From Nitrososphaerota archaeon (GTDB taxonomy: Archaea; Thermoproteota; Nitrososphaeria; Nitrososphaerales; Gagatemarchaeaceae), in contig JAPCJK010000011.1 in the NCBI GenBank assembly GCA_027886975.1, positions 1 through 34,049 of the forward strand: a stretch of 34,049 nucleotides of DNA, read 5' to 3'. Position numbers and translations under genes: made by a program. The notes beneath the pieces are model-generated. The model was not told where the DNA came from. It did no database searches and was given only the letters and a program-made list of their open reading frames with translations. Position 1 is the first letter of the stretch; the number at the start of each line of letters is the position of its first letter. Below, one piece after another: positions 1 to 7,386 of the stretch.

Positions 1-1
1 C

Positions 2-163
2 ACGTCGGGCCATCCGTCGTTCTCGATCTTTGACGACGGCCGCGCTTTCAAGGATCACAATGCCGCGTACCTAGATCACAAGGGTGACAGCTTTGAGTTT
101 TATAAACTGGCGACCAATCAGGATGCTGTCGCCGTGGGCACCCAGAGTCATGCAGGAATCTAG
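2..163 (+). CDS. C-terminal fragment of a protein of unknown function (5' end outside window)
   Basis: Frame 2 is open from the window edge to TAG at 161-163: TSGHPSFSIFDDGRAFKDHNAAYLDHKGDSFEFYKLATNQDAVAVGTQSHAGI*. Absent from the ORF track because it has no start in the window. Confidence 0.45.
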   Translation, partial: TSGHPSFSIFDDGRAFKDHNAAYLDHKGDSFEFYKLATNQDAVAVGTQSHAGI

Positions 164-240
164 ACTTGACCTTAGAGGGATAGGTCGCTGAAAGTAGCGG
201 TCACACGCGGGCGGGACCATTCCCAGATAGTATCCAAGGG

Positions 241-1881
241 TTGGAAGGGTTAGCCTTGGGCAATAGGGCGAGCCTCGCATCGGTTTTGATAGTTGCGGTT
301 CTTGTGTTAGCCGCACTCCCATCAATGACGGGGCAGAACGTAGTGGGGGCAGGAGGCGGTCAGCGACGTTTCGGATTCGCCTTCATGAACCCGGGCGGAC
401 TGATGCAGAGCGGATACTCTGCTTCCACGTTCTTCAACGCAATGTTCCTAACTCCTCCCTACCCGTCCACGGCTGAAATCAATACCAACAACGGTATTGG
501 GGAAATCACTAGTCAGGCGACGATTGATTTTATCCTTTCATTGATGCAGCAGGCTTCTGCCTATCCAAACATCAAGCTGGTGTGGCATTTTTCATTCAAT
601 CTTTGCAGTCCCACCGAGATGAGCCAATTCCTTTCCGCTCTAGCAAAACTCGGCACCAGCCCTTACAAGTCTGCAATCGGTGCCGCCGGAGTCTACGATG
701 AGACTGCCAATGTGATTGCTGGCAATGAAGGAGTCAACTGTTCTGGCGCGGCCGAGGACGCCGCCTTCGGCCAGCTTAGCTCTGCCATAACCTCCAACGG
801 CTGGCAGTTCGTTTCAACATATTATGCGTTCCAGGGGACCAACTCGAACAACTGGAACTTCATTTACCAGACCAATTTCCCTGGCGGCGATTCGCAGGGC
901 GCCCTCAATGGCGGAGTGGGCAATCCCAGCATCGTGGGTCTGTTCGCGGGAGACGAAGACGATGCACCATTTCCCAGCCCCGGATGTTCGAACACCTTCA
1001 CAGGCGGCGCGAGTGCGACCTTTGGACTGCCCTACTGGACTACGCAATCCTTCGCGGAAGGATACACCGGTTCGTTTCCAAGTGCGGCGCCATGCCGCAA
1101 CGTGAACACCAACGCTGGCTTTCCACCTACGATTGGTCTGGTTCTTTCGACGGCTGCAACTCAACCGGCGGCCAACAGCCAGTACGTCGTGCTAGACTCG
1201 GGTCACATGGCCACTCAATTCTATCCTAGTTCGGGATGGCAGTATCAGTACTTCACTGGTGTGTCTGGAGTTTCGACCCATTGGCTATGGGATAACCCGG
1301 CGTTCAGAGCCGCCATGACCAATGAAATTGCGGCCCTTCCTGGAGCCTTCATCACAAGTACGGGCGCCACGGTCGTATCGACTTCGACGATTTCAACCGC
1401 TCCCACCACTTCAACCGCCACCACCTCCACCACCTCCTCCACACTCGGGACTGCGACCTCGACAACGACAACTGCGCAGGGAGGCACGGTGACCTTGACC
1501 CTCTCGACTACTGTAACAGTGGTCTCTCAGCCCGTGGTTTCGACGACCACCGCCACGGTAACCCGGACAACTACCTTGGCACATCAGGGTCCACCTTCCA
1601 CCATAACTTTTACGCAAAGAGAAACATCAACCGTTACGGTTACTACTTCCTACTCTACACAATTGGCGGGAACTGGGACTTCAACCCAAAATCAATCGCA
1701 GGATTCGCGTTCTCTGGGTCTAGGGACTAGTGTTGCTTATCCCTCGATGCCGATCTTCCCGCTCCAAGCCATACTTGTCGGCTTGGCAGCCGCAACCATG
1801 GGAGTAGTCTTACTTTCGAATGGGGCATTGACAAGGAGTATCAGGAAAAGAGTCTCGAGACTGGCGAAGTTTCATTCGTAA
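241..1881 (+). CDS. Secreted/membrane-anchored surface protein with Thr/Ser-rich stalk; paralogue of 19615-22479 and 22625-24073
   Basis: 546 aa ORF (TTG start); N-terminal hydrophobic signal (SVLIVAVLVLAALPSM); shared motifs RRFGFAFMNPG, YSAStFFNxMFLTPPYPST, LSLMQQASAYPNIK, FAEGYTG, SGVSxHxxWD; T/S stalk from about nt 1350; C-terminal TM plus basic tail. Confidence 0.85.
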   Translation: MEGLALGNRASLASVLIVAVLVLAALPSMTGQNVVGAGGGQRRFGFAFMNPGGLMQSGYSASTFFNAMFLTPPYPSTAEINTNNGIGEITSQATIDFILSLMQQASAYPNIKLVWHFSFNLCSPTEMSQFLSALAKLGTSPYKSAIGAAGVYDETANVIAGNEGVNCSGAAEDAAFGQLSSAITSNGWQFVSTYYAFQGTNSNNWNFIYQTNFPGGDSQGALNGGVGNPSIVGLFAGDEDDAPFPSPGCSNTFTGGASATFGLPYWTTQSFAEGYTGSFPSAAPCRNVNTNAGFPPTIGLVLSTAATQPAANSQYVVLDSGHMATQFYPSSGWQYQYFTGVSGVSTHWLWDNPAFRAAMTNEIAALPGAFITSTGATVVSTSTISTAPTTSTATTSTTSSTLGTATSTTTTAQGGTVTLTLSTTVTVVSQPVVSTTTATVTRTTTLAHQGPPSTITFTQRETSTVTVTTSYSTQLAGTGTSTQNQSQDSRSLGLGTSVAYPSMPIFPLQAILVGLAAATMGVVLLSNGALTRSIRKRVSRLAKFHS

Positions 1882-1946
1882 TCATCTTCCCGAGTCATTT
1901 CCGGAATTCCGCCTGTTGCCTCCTTGTTTCGCAATTATTCTCTCAA

Positions 1947-3005
1947 CTACAAGTAATCTCTGTCCCCAAAAGAGTGGTACACCCGCGCCTGCTGCAGTTG
2001 CAGGTCATGGTCGCTTTGATACGAGTGGAGCATGTACCTTCCCCTTTTTCCGAACCTCCTAAAACCCATATCCCTTAGGCTCGCTAGGCAACCTTCTGAC
2101 ATTGAAGCTGAGATTGAAATGTACGCCGATCCCAGCCCACTGGATCTCCTGATGGTAGCATCCAGCATGCTGGTGTAGGTGCGGGCGTCGTCGTCTTTCG
2201 CGATCAGCTCGTAGATCCTCATGAGGATTCTGCCCCTCTTCGTAGTCATCCCCGTAACCACATACCCCAAGGTTTCATCACCATTCCTGGCGCATCGAAC
2301 CTCGTAATCTCCCCACCTGGGGTCGTATCGCCATGTCAAGTATTGCCTTTTCCTTTCAAGGCCCAAATCGAACCTGTCTCGAATCGAATTCCAAATCGAA
2401 TCAACCTCGCCTGTGAATCCTTCCCGGGAGTCAGGAGGAACAGCCGTGGTAATGTCCGAGCGCGATATCCGTGAAGCTTTCAGAGCCAAGTTAACTCGGC
2501 GCAGAAACCTGCGAATCCTGTTTCTTCCTATGGCATTCACGTAGGCACCCGGATCTAATATCAGGTGAAGTTCATCGAGACTGCCTAGGTCAAAATGCGA
2601 AAACTTGCTTACAATAGGAGACGACATGTCATTTGGGAATCCAAAATTTAGGACTATCCCATTCTTCTCAGCATCTACATTCGCAGAAGTTAGAAGCTGG
2701 GTGGCGATTCCCTGGCCCCTGAATTGCGGATGCGTGGCCATGTTTAGCCCCTGGGAAGCCAGAACACTTCTTCCAAAATAGCGCACCGGGTAGCGGACCT
2801 TGGCGTAATAACCGACCAAATCTCCGCTTTCCGTCTCCGCCACCCATATGTCGCCCTCAGGACCATGGAACCCCATGGGACCATGTTTGCAAATCCAATC
2901 CCATCTTTCGATACCCTCGTATCCTGGGAAAGTAGCCTGAAGGAGGTCGTTGATCTTTGAATCGTCCCCTTGATCGTATCGTCTTGCCCTCCAGGATGAG
3001 ACCAA
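1947..3005 (-). CDS. GNAT-family N-acetyltransferase
   Basis: 352 aa; GNAT-like core MATHPQFRGQGIATQLLTSANVDAEKNG; TTG start at 3005 with TATA-like taatatta about 27 nt upstream. Confidence 0.75.
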   Translation of the reverse strand: MVSSWRARRYDQGDDSKINDLLQATFPGYEGIERWDWICKHGPMGFHGPEGDIWVAETESGDLVGYYAKVRYPVRYFGRSVLASQGLNMATHPQFRGQGIATQLLTSANVDAEKNGIVLNFGFPNDMSSPIVSKFSHFDLGSLDELHLILDPGAYVNAIGRNRIRRFLRRVNLALKASRISRSDITTAVPPDSREGFTGEVDSIWNSIRDRFDLGLERKRQYLTWRYDPRWGDYEVRCARNGDETLGYVVTGMTTKRGRILMRIYELIAKDDDARTYTSMLDATIRRSSGLGSAYISISASMSEGCLASLRDMGFRRFGKRGRYMLHSYQSDHDLQLQQARVYHSFGDRDYL

Positions 3006-3152
3006 ATGTTTCGGAGTAGGCGAAGGCCTAATATTACTTGTTTCTTTGATGATAATATCACGGTGACTGGCGTCTCATTTGCAACTCTTGGATTGTGATT
3101 GTAGATTGAATTATGTTTGTTACCAAATTCGTTGGTCTGTTCTATGGGTGAT

Positions 3153-4151
3153 TCAGCGGCGGCCAAGGATTGACCTTAGCCCCCGAACCAAGGGGCTCAG
3201 GTAGATGTTACACCAGTACCTCGTAACAAACGCGCCTCCGAAGCGCTTCTTGGACCGAAAGTTAGCGTGATTGGGGTTTGAGGACCCGTTCCCCATGTTG
3301 ATGAACCTGAAGCCGTTCTCACGGGCCCAGTTCATTGTAACCCAGTCGCTAAATAACAGGATTGAATGTGAGGGCGGACGCTCATACCCAACTTGCATCA
3401 AGTGAACGGTGCCCCTATCACGGTCGAGCAGGAGCGCGCCAGCGGCTTTCGCGGCCCTTGTCCTTACAAAAAGAATCTTGAAAGAATCCTGAAACTCCTT
3501 GCTGACAGCCGTCAGGAATGGGAGTGGCTCGACTGCGTACCCCTTTCGAAGCATGGACTGACTATACAGAGCATGAAATTCTTCAATGCTCCTTTGATCC
3601 CCCGTCACAGAAACATTGAGATCGTTCTCTTCAAAGTATCTCAGGGTCTGGCGCTCGTGCTTCTTGAAAAATTTTGCTCGTATGGTTTCTGGAGGAGTTT
3701 CCTGAAGGTCAACGAGAAAGAAACCCGCGCTGTCGTGGATTCTGACCCCAGATTTGGAGAGGTAGTCAGCGATGTTCTTGTTCGTGGTCCTGATGTGGAT
3801 GCCAGCTAGACTGATGGACGTGGGAATTGAATGCAGAAGGCTCTCGACGAGTTCGCTTGCCCTAGATGATGCCTCAGGTGAGAACAGAGGCCCAGAAGGC
3901 TCGGAGTATTCTGGCCACGTCGTCAACATCCAAGTTGGCCCGCGGTAGCGTTCATAATAGAAGGGGCAACATCCCTGAACTGCTCCACGCGCGTCCGTGG
4001 CGAGCAAGTAGATAGGCCGGTGCCCTTGTGACTCGAGAACGTTCCTCCACTTCCAGCTGTCGTAGATGGTGCCTTGAGCTTTCGTCCTTGTGAAACCGTC
4101 CCATACAGCCGCGTCTTCCGTTTCGTTCCATTTCATGCGAGAGGACAACAC
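3153..4151 (-). CDS. FemAB-like / GNAT-fold acyltransferase (BioF2-like domain)
   Basis: 332 aa; FemAB-like pattern: FFKKHERQTLRYFEENDLNVSV..., AAKAAGALLLDRDRGTVHLMQVGYE, FINMGNGSSNPNHANFRSKKRFGG. Confidence 0.7.
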   Translation of the reverse strand: MLSSRMKWNETEDAAVWDGFTRTKAQGTIYDSWKWRNVLESQGHRPIYLLATDARGAVQGCCPFYYERYRGPTWMLTTWPEYSEPSGPLFSPEASSRASELVESLLHSIPTSISLAGIHIRTTNKNIADYLSKSGVRIHDSAGFFLVDLQETPPETIRAKFFKKHERQTLRYFEENDLNVSVTGDQRSIEEFHALYSQSMLRKGYAVEPLPFLTAVSKEFQDSFKILFVRTRAAKAAGALLLDRDRGTVHLMQVGYERPPSHSILLFSDWVTMNWARENGFRFINMGNGSSNPNHANFRSKKRFGGAFVTRYWCNIYLSPLVRGLRSILGRR

Positions 4152-4816
4152 TAGGTGCTCCTAAGTGATGTCCCTTCGTCCATGGACGGACGTCGAAACT
4201 CATGCAATCTCCTAATTCTCTCGGAGATCGGAGGGTGGGACAAGGCTCCGAAGGCTCTTTCCAGCTTTGACCCAGCGCTCATCCTGCCCAGGGCGGAGGC
4301 CAACGAAGTGGGGTCGACATACCTAGCAGCCAAGAGGTCTGCCTTGTACTCTGTATGTCTCCTATAGTAGACCATAGCGAGGAAGAAAATGAACCATATT
4401 CCCGTTGGAAGTTCTAGGCTCCCGTAGGGTGCCATCAACAATGCAGACAACATCCCGACTACAAGGAACGTGCTGGCGAAAAGAGAGTGTCGACTCTTCA
4501 AATGAGCGAGTTCGTGGGCCACTATTCCTGACCGTTCATCGGCAGAAAATCTATAGAAGATTTTCTCATTGAAGACTATCTGTCTCCGAAGGGAGTTTGA
4601 CAGCGCAATCCCAGGCGAGCTAGACATCCCCCATCTCTTGATACTCGCCAAGCGCACAGCCATAGTCTGAGCCAGCTTGTCGTATTCGGGGAACTGCACC
4701 CACTTCAATGAGCGAGGGTACTGCAGTAGGAGCCATAGACTCTTGGCAGCGAGCAAGATTGTGACAGAGAAGGGGATGGAGAGTGAAATCGCATAGGTCA
4801 ACAGCCCCAGAATCAT
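4151..4816 (-). CDS. M48-family (HtpX-like) membrane zinc metalloprotease
   Basis: 221 aa; HExxH motif in IVAHELAHLKSRHSL, downstream E in HTEYKADLLAARYVD, flanking TM segments, C-terminal SHPPISERIRRL typical of M48. Confidence 0.85.
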   Translation of the reverse strand: MILGLLTYAISLSIPFSVTILLAAKSLWLLLQYPRSLKWVQFPEYDKLAQTMAVRLASIKRWGMSSSPGIALSNSLRRQIVFNEKIFYRFSADERSGIVAHELAHLKSRHSLFASTFLVVGMLSALLMAPYGSLELPTGIWFIFFLAMVYYRRHTEYKADLLAARYVDPTSLASALGRMSAGSKLERAFGALSHPPISERIRRLHEFRRPSMDEGTSLRST

Positions 4817-4853
4817 CGGGAATATCCTCCGACCAATGACTTGTATCCCCGCA

Positions 4854-4878
4854 TCCCCGGGATATTGATGCCCGGGGA
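4854..4878. other. Inverted repeat / hairpin (8-bp stem, 9-nt loop) about 38 nt upstream of the M48 protease start
   Basis: tccccggg-atattgatg-cccgggga. Confidence 0.5.
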
Positions 4879-4901
4879 AATCCGCGCAAACAAATCGCGC
4901 T

Positions 4902-4979
4902 TCATGGGATAGGATTGTAGGCCTCTGCTTTCTTAAGGAGTTCTAGCGTTCTCGCATCATTAACCCCAAGATATTGCAT
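4902..4979 (-). CDS. Possible small ORF or gene remnant (25 aa)
   Basis: Reverse-complement ATG..TGA: MQYLGVNDARTLELLKKAEAYNPIP*. Protein-like composition but very short. Confidence 0.2.
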   Translation of the reverse strand: MQYLGVNDARTLELLKKAEAYNPIP

Positions 4980-4994
4980 TCTAACTCGTGAAAC

Positions 4995-5001
4995 AAAAAA
5001 A
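4995..5001 (-). terminator. T7 tract (minus strand) downstream of small-protein copy 1
   Basis: Reverse complement gattctttttttgtttc, about 100 nt after the copy 1 stop; archaeal terminators are typically T-rich. Confidence 0.35.
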
Positions 5002-5101
5002 GAATCCCCGTTCTACTGCCAATGGAACAGGTTTGCGAACTCACCCATCTAAGGACAGCTGACCAACACGCCGCAGGGCTTGCCGCGCGGAGCTATCCTG
5101 T

Positions 5102-5230
5102 TTACGCGAATACGCAATCTTCGCCGATTTTGACGCAGGTTGCTGTTTCCGTCTGCCAGTGCTCTCCAAGTGGTAAGACGTTCCAGGCGAGGACCACTGC
5201 AGATCGGATTTTCCGAACGAGGTTCAACAT
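5102..5230 (-). CDS. Small protein, tandem family copy 1 (42 aa), unknown function
   Basis: MLNLVRKIRSAVVLAWNVLPLGEHWQTETATCVKIGEDCVFA*; similar to copy 2 with synonymous codon differences and in-frame indels. Not in ORF track. Confidence 0.65.
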   Translation of the reverse strand: MLNLVRKIRSAVVLAWNVLPLGEHWQTETATCVKIGEDCVFA

Positions 5231-5243
5231 GGTTCTTTGAGGC

Positions 5244-5269
5244 CGGTTTCTACTTAAGCCTTGTTCAGG
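5244..5269 (-). promoter_or_regulatory. Conserved promoter core of copy 1 (TATA-like CTTAAGTA)
   Basis: cggtttctacttaagccttgttcagg is identical (26/26) to 5550-5575; TATA-like element centred about 24.5 nt upstream of the ATG. Confidence 0.6.
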
Positions 5270-5381
5270 TGAGATTCACGATTCTGATTTTCGCATCAAT
5301 GTTCAAGTGCGCAGATGATATAGATTTCACCCTTCTTTTACTCCTCATTTCACTCTTCAAGAACGTATGATGCTAATGACC

Positions 5382-5388
5382 AAAAAAA
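5382..5388 (-). terminator. T7 tract (minus strand) downstream of small-protein copy 2
   Basis: Reverse complement gccgatttttttggtc, about 19 nt after the copy 2 stop codon. Confidence 0.4.
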
Positions 5389-5406
5389 TCGGCAAGTGCC
5401 TTGGTA

Positions 5407-5532
5407 CTAACCCCAGACGGGTAGGCACTCTTCGCCGATTTTGACGCATTGGCCGTCCGTCCACTGGTCCCCTGTTGGGATGACGTTCCAAGCCATTACA
5501 AATGCGGACCGGAACTTTCGGATGATGTCCAT
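5407..5532 (-). CDS. Small protein, tandem family copy 2 (41 aa), unknown function
   Basis: MDIIRKFRSAFVMAWNVIPTGDQWTDGQCVKIGEECLPVWG*; shares RKxRSAxVxAWNVxP and CVKIGE[DE]C with copy 1. Not in ORF track. Confidence 0.65.
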   Translation of the reverse strand: MDIIRKFRSAFVMAWNVIPTGDQWTDGQCVKIGEECLPVWG

Positions 5533-5549
5533 CTTAATTAATTCAGGAG

Positions 5550-5575
5550 CGGTTTCTACTTAAGCCTTGTTCAGG
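5550..5575 (-). promoter_or_regulatory. Conserved promoter core of copy 2 (TATA-like CTTAAGTA)
   Basis: Identical 26-mer to 5244-5269; TATA-like element centred about 29.5 nt upstream of the ATG at 5532. Confidence 0.6.
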
Positions 5576-5700
5576 CAGGATTCAGAATCATGAATTTGAC
5601 ACCAATGTTCAACTGAGCAGATGTTATTGATTTCACGCCACCATTCCTCAACAGCACATCTAGCAACACGACATGGCGCTTGGGAAGAAAGACGGGAAGT

Positions 5701-5835
5701 CTATTGTGATGAGGTCAGAGGCACACGAGTTCTTCGCCGATCACGGTGCACCCCGGTGGTACTTGATGGCTGCTGGGGAGGCAGGGCGTTCCAAGCCAGG
5801 CCAAATGCAGACCTTACCTTCCTGATGAAATCCAT
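5701..5835 (-). pseudogene. Small protein, tandem family copy 3, apparently frameshifted
   Basis: MDFIRKVRSAFGLAWNALPPQQPSS...; one +1 shift near cctcccc restores the family ending ...GCTVIGEELVCL* (stop at 5715-5717). TATA-like GTTAAGTA at 5859-5866. Confidence 0.5.
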
Positions 5836-5945
5836 CGCGATAATATTGAACAAATTTCTACTTAACAATCTGAGCCTCACATTCATTCGTGTGAATCCCG
5901 GCTCCATGAGTTTTATGACCACGTCGACCAGGTGCAATCTCTCTC

Positions 5946-7265
5946 ATGAGGCTTGAAAGGCAGCGAATTGGCCACGCAGTCAGGACGAACCAGTGGCTTG
6001 CACCCTCCGAACTCAGGGCTCTCCAGGTCCAGAAGCTCAAAGCCCTTCTTTCGCATGCTTACGCCTCAGTCCCTTACCACCGGAGACGTCTCGACGAACG
6101 AGGAATTCGTCCAGATTCCATTAGGTCATTGGCAGATCTTGACAAGGTTCCAGTAATGTCGAAACAGGATCTCAGGGAGAACCCGCTTGAGGACCTGGTG
6201 CCGAAGGGGTTGAAAATCGAGACTTGCAGACGAGCATATACCTCTGGGACAACGGGTACCCCGGTTTTCGTACTTGTTGACCGGGACGCCTTCGCTTGGC
6301 GCCGAGCCTATCTTGAAAGAGTTGCCGATGCCCTGGGCCTTGACCCATGGGAACACAGAGCTACTCTGCGCTTTACCTTTCCGAAGTTCGACCCCCGGGG
6401 CGACCCAGCCAATTTGAAGCTGAAGAAGTGGCTGTCGAGGAGAAGAAATCGGTATTCGCGTGAGTTCTTCTTCACATACGACTGCTTAGAAATCCTCTAT
6501 GATTTGTTGAAGTTCAAGCCCAAGGTGATTCAAGGGAATCCTGCGTACCTGATGAATCTGACCCACGCTCTCAAGGATTCTATGCGGCCCTCACTCAAAA
6601 TGTTGGGTTCAAGCGGGGACACACTGGACCTGGCGACACGCCGAGAGCTGGAGTCATTCTTCGGATGCCCCCTCTATGAAGCATACGGTTCACAGGACCT
6701 TGGTCCGATGGCGTGGCAGTGTCGGAACCGAGAGGGGTTGCACATGAACGTCGATGGATACGTATTCGAGATTGTCGGCAAGGATGGAGGTCTGGCCTCT
6801 GGAGAGTCAGGACGCCTGCTGGTCACATGCCTCGACAACTATGCTATGCCTGTCATAAGATACGAGGTGGGGGACGAAGTGACCCTAGACCCCGAACCAT
6901 GCTCATGCGGGAGGGGCCTCCCACTGATGAAGCGCGTGGATGGGAGGCAGTCAGATTTCCTTGATTTACCCGGAGGAAAGAGGATATCGCCCCAGGCGTT
7001 TGTTTCTTGCATCAATCAGGTAGCGGGCCTTCCTAGATTCCAGCTTGTCGTGAAGACTCCCGCAGACCTAGAACTCCGGCTTTATGCGCAGAATGTCTCA
7101 TCCCTACTCGTGCAGGAATCCCTCAGGAGGTGCCACGAACTTTTTGGAAGGGTCGTCAGTCTGAATGTTGTCCTTGTCAAGGAAGAGCCGAGGGCCAAAC
7201 TCAGAAGCGTGATCCCAAACCCAGACGCTCAAACGTTGGGAATAACAACCTCCCCCGTGACCTAG
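5946..7265 (+). CDS. Phenylacetate-CoA ligase / CapK-like adenylate-forming enzyme
   Basis: 439 aa; AMP-binding signature RAYTSGTTGTPVFVLVD, YEAYGSQDLGPMAWQC, GRLLVTCLDNYAMPVIRYEVGD as in PaaK/CapK proteins. Confidence 0.85.
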   Translation: MRLERQRIGHAVRTNQWLAPSELRALQVQKLKALLSHAYASVPYHRRRLDERGIRPDSIRSLADLDKVPVMSKQDLRENPLEDLVPKGLKIETCRRAYTSGTTGTPVFVLVDRDAFAWRRAYLERVADALGLDPWEHRATLRFTFPKFDPRGDPANLKLKKWLSRRRNRYSREFFFTYDCLEILYDLLKFKPKVIQGNPAYLMNLTHALKDSMRPSLKMLGSSGDTLDLATRRELESFFGCPLYEAYGSQDLGPMAWQCRNREGLHMNVDGYVFEIVGKDGGLASGESGRLLVTCLDNYAMPVIRYEVGDEVTLDPEPCSCGRGLPLMKRVDGRQSDFLDLPGGKRISPQAFVSCINQVAGLPRFQLVVKTPADLELRLYAQNVSSLLVQESLRRCHELFGRVVSLNVVLVKEEPRAKLRSVIPNPDAQTLGITTSPVT

Positions 7266-7386
7266 ATCATCGCCCTCCCACATCTATCCATAGCCGGCCC
7301 TTTCAGACTTCACTTCGCCAACATGGAGGACCCTAGAACGTGGACCCCTGGCTGCCTGCCCGAATTCACATTCTGGCTCTCAAGCC

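Larger units (their letters stand above)
5102..5900 (-). repeat. Three tandem divergent cassettes (offsets about 311 and 302 bp): promoter + small ORF, with T-tract in copies 1-2
   Basis: cttcgccgat recurs at 5119, 5430 and 5732; ctacttaa recurs at about 5250, 5557 and 5858; longer identity between copies 1 and 2. Confidence 0.75.

Noticed and set aside
5102-5900. Repeats as a CRISPR array or short tandem DNA repeats
   Set aside because: Units are ~300 bp, only three copies, strongly diverged outside promoter and ORF blocks, with coding-like substitution patterns; no 24-40 bp identical repeats with uniform spacers.
5701-5937. 78-aa minus-strand track ORF with start at 5937
   Set aside because: The N-terminal extension covers the TATA-like/promoter region shared with copies 1-2; the homologous start is the ATG at 5835.
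5022-5956. Plus-strand track ORFs (5022-5240, 5140-5370, 5621-5956) across the array
   Set aside because: They are not conserved between repeat units; the conserved frame is on the minus strand.
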